Below are positions 58,325 through 64,000 of a stretch of 64,000 nucleotides of DNA, piece after piece (position 1 is the stretch's first letter; each line of letters begins with the position of its first letter). The notes under the pieces were generated by a model, which was given only the letters and a program-made list of their open reading frames with translations, was not told the DNA's origin and did no database searches. The stretch spans positions 930,001-994,000 of the forward strand of contig BSYO01000024.1 of NCBI GenBank assembly GCA_033239525.1. Reading direction: 5' to 3'. The translations under genes and the position numbers were made by a program. Origin of the DNA: Nepenthes gracilis (lineage: Eukaryota; Streptophyta; Magnoliopsida; Caryophyllales; Nepenthaceae).

Positions 58325-59376
58325 TGATGCGTCCTTGGATCCGGTTATTATACAGATTGGGGAGCCACTTGGTCTTCCTCAACGGGTCGAACTAAAGCGG
58401 GTCTGGTATCCGTCACTGCAAATTTTATCCTCCGGTATATCCTTTGACGCTCAAGTTAAAAATTCTTCTATAAGAAAGGAAAGATGCAAGGATATTAAGA
58501 CAATGCGTGAATGTATAAGGAAAGAAGGATTAAGCATGAGTAGGAGGATTGAGCTCTAGTGGTTGCATTCGACGTGGAACAGGTTGGAGGTGCACTCTAC
58601 TATGAGCAGCTTAGGGGGTTGAGATGGTGCACACTGCTGGGTGTGGCTTGGAGAGAAGGAGAAATCTGTTTACCAAGGAGCAGCGTGGTCAGTGAGGCGG
58701 ATGCTCACAGGCTTGTGTAGCCTTGGGAAAGAGGGACTCCTTTGCTCTTTGAGAGGCGCTCAAGTGCGTAAATTCAACTTCTTTGAGGGGCCTGAGGAGG
58801 TAGGATTGATCGCCCCTTCCTGCAAGGCCGAAGAGGTATTTATAGTCAATGGAGGTGGTTCAGCCTCCCTTGGACTTCACGGCTAGTGACAGCTGCTTGT
58901 GTGGATACGTTGAGCTATCCCGACAACTGTGGACACTTGTTATGGCAATCGTTGCTATTGGCTGGTTACTCCTTCCAGTATTAGGACGATCCTGGGGATC
59001 TTCGCTTCAAGGGCTGCATTCTTGGGAAAGATTTGCTAAGTCAAAATTGCCATCCCGGGTGGCGTGCAATCCTGAATGGAATATTCTCTGGAAGTAACTG
59101 CCATCATGGGGAGGTATGCGATCATAAGAGATATTCGGAGGACATCTGCTGAGCTGTTTGGGACAGTTATGGCAAATCTTTGCTGCGCCGCCTGCTTGTT
59201 GATGAGCTGGAGGGGTTCCTGCAGGACAACCCTAGTCGCCCATTCTTGGCTACATGGACACAGGTCAGCCCGCCTGGTCCCGGCCTTTAGCGCAGCCATG
59301 CCATGGGCCGCCATCCTCTGGGCCCTTTATCTTTGGGCTTAGTCTCTTGGCCAGCCCTCTTACGGCGGTACCATCA
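58325..59376 (-). mobile_element. Solo LTR, Tat-like, minus strand
   Basis: Plus strand TGATGCGTCCTTGGATCC ... GGTACCATCA. Contains TTTGACGCTCAAGTTAAAAA, the family mark. TTATT lies directly left (58320-58324) and again three bases beyond the right end (59380-59384), so the target duplication is probable but offset. Confidence 0.75.
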
Positions 59377-59644
59377 CTGTTATTGCGGAGGATATTATTA
59401 TCACCGAGGATATCGTTGCAAAGGCATGTAGACATTACTCATACTCTCCGACTTCCAAAATCTATTTCTCATACTATTATTATATATCAAATATTAGAAT
59501 ACTAATTCTCAACTTATTCTATTCCATTAACCAAATATGAGAATAAAAATTTTTAACTTTACTCTCATCTTATTCTATTTCCTAGAAATAGCTATTATAT
59601 TCTCACCTTATTCCAATCTAATAACCAAACATGCCAAAAAGGTC

Positions 59645-59790
59645 ATAATTCAGCATTTCTGTTGGGTAACAGTTCATAGTTGCCAAGATTCAACTATTAA
59701 AACAATAGCAAATGCGACCAACATAGATCTACCTAGCTAACCCCGGAACCAAGGATGGAAACAGCAAATATCTATCCAAACTGAATTCTG
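59645..59790. repeat. ~150-bp direct repeat, unit 2
   Basis: Second unit of the 57424-57575 repeat, with about a dozen differences. Confidence 0.8.
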
Positions 59791-60838
59791 ATTTTAAGCT
59801 TGTTTATAGAAATGCTGTATATGGTGAGCACAAGCATAGCTATTATTTTAACCCTACTACCTTTGTTCAAGATTATTCAATTTTTTCCTCTTATGGTCTT
59901 AGATAAATAAATAGGTACATGATAAACAATGCTAGCATAGGGCTTAGGATAGAATAATTATAAAATTTTAGCTTCAAACTTTGGTTAAATGCTTTTAGAA
60001 AACCATATAACAAACATCTTGGTGAGCCTACTCAATGCATCCTATAATCAAATCCTAACTAAACAATAAAGTAATCATAAAAGTAGTTAAGTATTTATAG
60101 ATTGAAAAATTAAAATAGAAAGCTCTAATTGATCCCCGAGATTCACAAATGTAACAGTGAAAATTTGGCTTGCTTGATGAAGAAGCCAACATTTGTATTC
60201 AAACATGTCCCTTCAACTTGACAAACAGAAGCTAACGACTTCTTATTGAGCTTGTCCATAAGCTAGGTTACCTAGCATATTGGTTTATTGTCTGCCCAAA
60301 ATTGTAACGTTCAAGCAACATAAATTCAACTACAACTTGAAAGAGGTATATGGCACCTAATTTAACTGGGATAAAAAAACAAAACTTCCTTGTCAATTAG
60401 AAAACTCCTAACAGTCTCCAAAGTTGTATATTACAGAAACTTCCATATTGCCTATCCGCTTCCTTTAAGGAAATTCGGCTAAACAAAATAAACTTACTCA
60501 CCAAACTCAACCGAAACAGCAATTTCTCTTGAAACAAGCAGAAAATTCGAAGCCAGCTCCTTTTTATATCTAACCTAAGAAAACAATCCCATGCATATCC
60601 GTGTGTATTTCGCAACATTGGCGAATGGGAAAAGCCGATTTTCGGCCATTTTTAACAGATAAATGAAAATGAACCATCGAATGAGAGAGCCAACAGAATC
60701 ATACTTCAAATAATCGCAGAGGAAGATCAAAATTACAGGCCCTCGATGTTACAAACAAATAGTAAACCCCCAAGAACGAAGAATTACAAAATTAAGTGAA
60801 CAAACAACACCAAACCAAACAAAGAAAAAACAACTTAC
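59791..60838. other. Intron-like AT-rich sequence of the GRP remnant
   Basis: Between the coding start exon and the likely 5' UTR exon of the RNA-binding gene. T-rich on the minus strand as expected of a plant intron. No other gene seen. Confidence 0.5.
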
Positions 60839-60950
60839 TGAACTCGATACTTGAAGCTAAAAATCAAAGGGGAAACATATTGAAGAAACACGCGAATGGA
60901 AGCAAAAAGTTCGGAAGGAGAGAGAGAAGAGAACCTTGAGAATCGGTTCT

Positions 60951-61748
60951 ACTTGCCAACAAGCTTCAAAAGAGAGTGTAATCATAAACCCAAAGGGGGC
61001 TTTTGCTGGTCAAATATGGAGCGTGGAAAATGAAATAGTGTCCGTAGGATTGGATTGTGAGGAACCCGCAGCCGTCGGATTCTTCATGGCAACGGAGGTA
61101 GATGCTGATACAACCAAAATAATTAATTTATGAAAATATTAAATAATATTAAATTAAAACATATAGAGAATTATAGTTCAAAATTAAATAAAAGTCGATA
61201 TGCATATTTACGTTTCAAAATTATTGATTTAAAAAAACCATAAACCAAAAAAAAAAAAAAAAAGGATCAAAATGTACAAATAGAAGTTGATATACACAGT
61301 TATATTTTAAAATTATTGATTTATCATTCTGCCTTTTTTTTGATCGAAATGGGGAACAAATTCATAATTTACTTTAATAAAAATAATAATTTTATTATTT
61401 TTGATGGAATAAAATTTAAATCATTATAAAGTCATATTAATAAAAATAACTAAATTTAATAAATTTCAAATAGATTAGTGAATTACAGTAATTAGTAAAT
61501 AAATTTAATGGGTTAATTAAAACTTTGAATAAGTTCAGTAAGATTAAAAAAAACCTTTGATATACTTATTTAGTATATTATTTGAGTGAGATTCAGTAAG
61601 GAGCCCAAATCATATTATGGCACCGAACCTTCATATCTGCCAATTGAGAAAATTTTTGAGTAAATTAAATATTTAAAGCTCCATTATTGGTTAGATTTCA
61701 AATGATTATATTAAGTCTCCTAACATTCAAATTATATACAAGTATAAC
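60951..61748. other. Probable GRP promoter side, then AT-rich spacer
   Basis: 60951-61130 should hold the promoter of the GRP remnant; no clear TATA box was picked out. The rest is AT-rich with a poly-A run at about 61246-61264. No gene. Confidence 0.4.
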
Positions 61749-62886
61749 TGTTATAATATTAGATATTAACAAGTCATCCTTATTTGGTTAAAATGGAAAA
61801 TTTTTATTAATAATTAGCTTACAATCGGAAGCCTTGAGTTTGGAGGATATAAGAGGAATCTACCAAACTGAAAGAGTTTTGAATTTGTACCAAGGGAAAC
61901 CCAAATCACCTCAAAAACTTGCATGGGCCTGCCACAAACAAAGTTTTTGCTGTTGAGTGAATTAGGAAGGAGTTCAGAGAACCTGGCAAATAAGGTTGAT
62001 CGGTTGAAACTAGGGAGAAAATCTGGAGAACTTGTCGGTCAACGGATTGACTGGTTGAGAAGGTAAAATTTACCGATTGATATTACTGGTATGAAATGGC
62101 CCAAGGACACCGTAGAAAGATGGCAGTTGATGGTTGTCTTTCCAAGGTTAGTGAAGGCTTTGCAAGGTTGTAGGGCACGCCTTCTATGCAGTGCAAAGCA
62201 TGCACCATCTTACAGGGCATGCGTCTGTAGAAAGCTCGAAAATTGGTGAAAACGTGGCACCAATCATATATAAGATGACTAGTTGAGCAGATAAGATTTT
62301 GTGGAGCCAGAATCGTTATAAGAGACGCCAAGAGCTTCAGGAGAAATGTGTGTGAAACACCAAGAGTGTGAGTAATCACCAGGTGTGTGAAAACTCCAAG
62401 GGGCTAGGGTGCTAGGCACCATGAGCCATGTTGGTGTGGGAGATAACACCAGGGGTGCTGTGCACCGGCCGCTATTTGCGAGGGGTGAAACGAAGGTTGC
62501 TATTTCACCAACACTTGTAACATTCTTGAGTAAAAAGTACCACAGTGAGAAGAGTAAGGGAAGAAAAACAGAGAGATAAGAAGGAATGAGAGTTTTCTTA
62601 CTCTTGGTGAGGTTTTTCTTATTCTCAGTTCTCAAAGGACTTGTGTAGTCAGGGTAATTACTCGTATTCTATCTCTGAGTTTGTATAACCATTTTACATA
62701 GTGAAATTTGTTGGTAAATAATATTTCCCGTAATTTTTCTGCTTAGTTGAGAAGGAGTTTCCACGTAAAAAATATTGTGCATCTCCTTTGTTCCTTGTTC
62801 TTACTAAATGGTGGCTGACGATGACGGGGGTTCAAGTTTTCCACTGCTGCAAAATTAGGTGGGTCTGGGTCATTCGAACCCCAACA
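61749..62886 (+). mobile_element. Probable Ty1/copia-type LTR
   Basis: From TGTTATAATATTAGATATTA to CATTCGAACCCCAACA, followed by GGTGGCATCAGTGATACTGG, which resembles a copia primer site. The tail (GAAGGAGTTTCCACGTAAAA, TTTTCTGCTTAGTTGAGAAGG) reads like a copia LTR end. No second LTR or polyprotein is in view, so it may be solo or truncated. The start is the least certain point. Confidence 0.5.
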
Positions 62887-62906
62887 GGTGGCATCAGTGA
62901 TACTGG
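62887..62906 (+). other. Possible primer binding site after copia-type LTR
   Basis: GGTGGCATCAGTGATACTGG, loosely like TGGTATCAGAGC. Supports the LTR reading but weakly. Confidence 0.35.
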
Positions 62907-63152
62907 TTGTGTATCCTCTTCTGATACCATCACTTTATAGCTGATTTAAGATTTTGAGTGTAGCCACGACCCTAAACATGTTCTAGACCTTCTGAAACAC
63001 TTCGGCAAACCATGGGCAAGACAACATAAAATCTGAGCAAATCTTTCCAACTAGGTTGGCTCCTTTCTTCCATAAGCAAGCAAGGAGATTGTGGGATAGA
63101 GTCAGTGTGGGAACCGAGGCATAGTATCCTGGCCATCTCTTACCACTTGTCG
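62907..63152. other. Unassigned
   Basis: No frame or repeat recognised; it could be remnant internal sequence of the copia-type element. Confidence 0.3.
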
Positions 63153-63335
63153 TTAACCTAGATATAGTCTAGTATCCTCATGGTTGCATGAAGCTCCATC
63201 TCTACGCTTGCTCCAAGTAAAGAAGCATCCATCATGGGCAAGGTGGTTTAATTTGTAGTCAAGTATGCATCTCTTCCAGATTTCCACTTTAATGGCTACT
63301 ATTAAGGTTGCTTTACTGGTACGCTTCAGTTGCAT
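63153..63335 (-). pseudogene. Possible LINE endonuclease scrap
   Basis: A 60-codon frame ending DGCFFTWSKRRDGAS and beyond. FTW-x-x-RRDGAS resembles the FTWSN(K/R)RDGAS stretch of plant LINE endonucleases (APE-type), but the usual ERLDR that should follow is absent. Very short, so only a suggestion. Confidence 0.3.
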
Positions 63336-64000
63336 AAATACTCTACTCCGCGTGTACTGTACACCACTTCATAGCTTCCAACAATGAATGCTGCTTGTCG
63401 TTCTTTTCTGATTAGAAGAAGAAAACTAGCAAATCAGTTGTAATGTGTTGTTGATGTAGGGGGAAGGGGATCCTTCTCGTTTTTGTAACCTTGCAAAATC
63501 TCATTATTTTGTGTTTACAAAATACGGATATATTATTTGATCCTTCGGAAGAAGTATTGAATTCTTTTGTGTTTACACAAGCTTTAGGATTGAATTCTTT
63601 TTTCTTTTGCAGCAGATTTAACTGTATTTTTGGCATTCTGCAAACTTTTATCTAGTTTCATACTTTTGAGCTGTTTATTTTTTTAGTTCTTTTCTTAAAC
63701 TATGCCCCTCTATGATTCTTCTATAGGATTAGGCAAGATAATTGTGATTTTGACATTGATGTAACAGAGATTAGCTTGAGATCAATTCGTTTCCTTGTAT
63801 GTACCCGAAGGATAAGGACATATTGTTCTACATGTGATTTTTGACTAAAAAAGGGACTAAAATTCCTAAGATGAAATATAGATAGATTCTTTGAAATGAA
63901 TTGCTGGAGGGGAAACCCAGATTTTCTCCGTAGTTGATTGGAAAAAGGACTTTTGAAGTTGTCAGCCGGTAATATTTGATCAATAGTGAACCAAGATTGA
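63336..64000. other. Unassigned right end
   Basis: AT-rich; no convincing gene, LTR or repeat seen. Confidence 0.4.

Larger units (their letters stand above)
57590..59640. mobile_element. Cluster of inverted-repeat (MITE-like) elements
   Basis: Left end CGTTTGGTTGGAGGGAATAA, right end (inverted) ATGTTTGGTTATTAGATTGG, with AATAAGGTGAGAATA in both arms. More ends of the same kind occur at about 57945-57970, 58035-58070, 58085-58100 and 59515-59535, so several elements lie side by side or nested. Contains (ATT)n runs at 57800-57870 and the solo LTR 58325-59376. Superfamily not assigned. Confidence 0.6.
55925..60950 (-). pseudogene. Mitochondrial glycine-rich RNA-binding protein (RRM) gene remnant
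   Basis: Plant GRPs of this type enter mitochondria and bind RNA. Pieces: probable 5' UTR exon about 60839-60950 (CT-rich, donor GTTCA|GTAAGTTG), exon 57414-57270 starting MAFLSKVGNIPKQTVSNQ (targeting peptide) to SS-stop-KVFVGG (RNP2 end), exon 57187-57119 (GLSYGTDGTSLQEASSQYGQ), exon 56031-55925 ([20 protein letters not shown] with RNP1, ending LDGQ). Phases of all junctions fit. Defects: a TGA just before KVFVGG, the donor after 57119 reads TT instead of GT, and no exon beyond LDGQ, so the RRM tail and glycine-rich domain are absent. The long first intron has taken up mobile DNA. Residual transcription is possible, a normal protein is not. Confidence 0.85.

Noticed and set aside
62868..62886. 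tRNA gene B-box-like GTCATTCGAACCCC
   Set aside because: No A box or cloverleaf around it; it is the end of a copia-type LTR.

Overview
This is plant nuclear DNA, almost certainly from a flowering plant and probably a eudicot; the species cannot be named from sequence alone. The evidence is a leucine-rich-repeat receptor kinase gene with a GT-AG intron, a broken plant-type mitochondrial glycine-rich RNA-binding protein (GRP) gene, a Mutator-like element carrying a FAR1-like reading frame, and many plant Ty3/gypsy elements of the Tat and chromovirus types. No bacterial operon, CRISPR array, rRNA or tRNA gene was found. Only one gene looks intact.

Layout, left to right. 1-3.5 kb: the end of a degenerate gypsy integrase (copy A), a minus-strand LTR with its primer binding site, and an AT-rich spacer. 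3.6-6.9 kb: the intact receptor kinase on the minus strand (two exons, 1036 residues, non-RD kinase) with a TATA box at 7.04 kb. 7.1-11.3 kb: its upstream flank, holding a 310-bp direct repeat and a 2.8-kb Mutator-like element (8170-10933) with ~0.5-kb hairpin-rich terminal inverted repeats. 11293-31274: a 20-kb nested retrotransposon stack with an exact AAAAT target duplication. The outer element is a Tat-like element without polyprotein genes. Inside it (13631-27753) lies a gag-only chromovirus-like element arranged LTR-gag-LTR-gag-LTR, and inside its second LTR sits a solo LTR (19824-22639, ACAAG duplication).

31.3-38.9 kb: more receptor-kinase upstream flank, solo or broken Tat LTRs, and an N-terminal receptor-kinase pseudogene (36022-37372). 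38.9-46.9 kb: a gypsy copy (B) joining chromovirus-type gag-protease to a Tat-type integrase, followed by a Tat 3' region with a decayed antisense ORF and a duplicated 3' LTR. 47.7-52.0 kb: a second chimeric gypsy copy (C). 52735-54121: a solo LTR with an exact ATACT duplication. 54429-55316: a third, C-terminal receptor-kinase fragment. 55.9-60.95 kb: remains of the GRP gene, with a stop codon, a ruined splice donor and no final exon; its long intron has taken up inverted-repeat elements and another solo LTR. 61.7-62.9 kb: a probable copia-type LTR. The rest is AT-rich and unassigned.

The best reading is an old tandem receptor-kinase cluster. Bases 1-4410 are collinear with 49558-55316, and the upstream flanks of kinase copies one and two are collinear as well. 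Later retrotransposon insertions separated the copies and left one working member. The distal edge of the third copy abuts the GRP remnant where that gene's last exon should be. All coordinates and matches come from reading by eye; no alignment was run.
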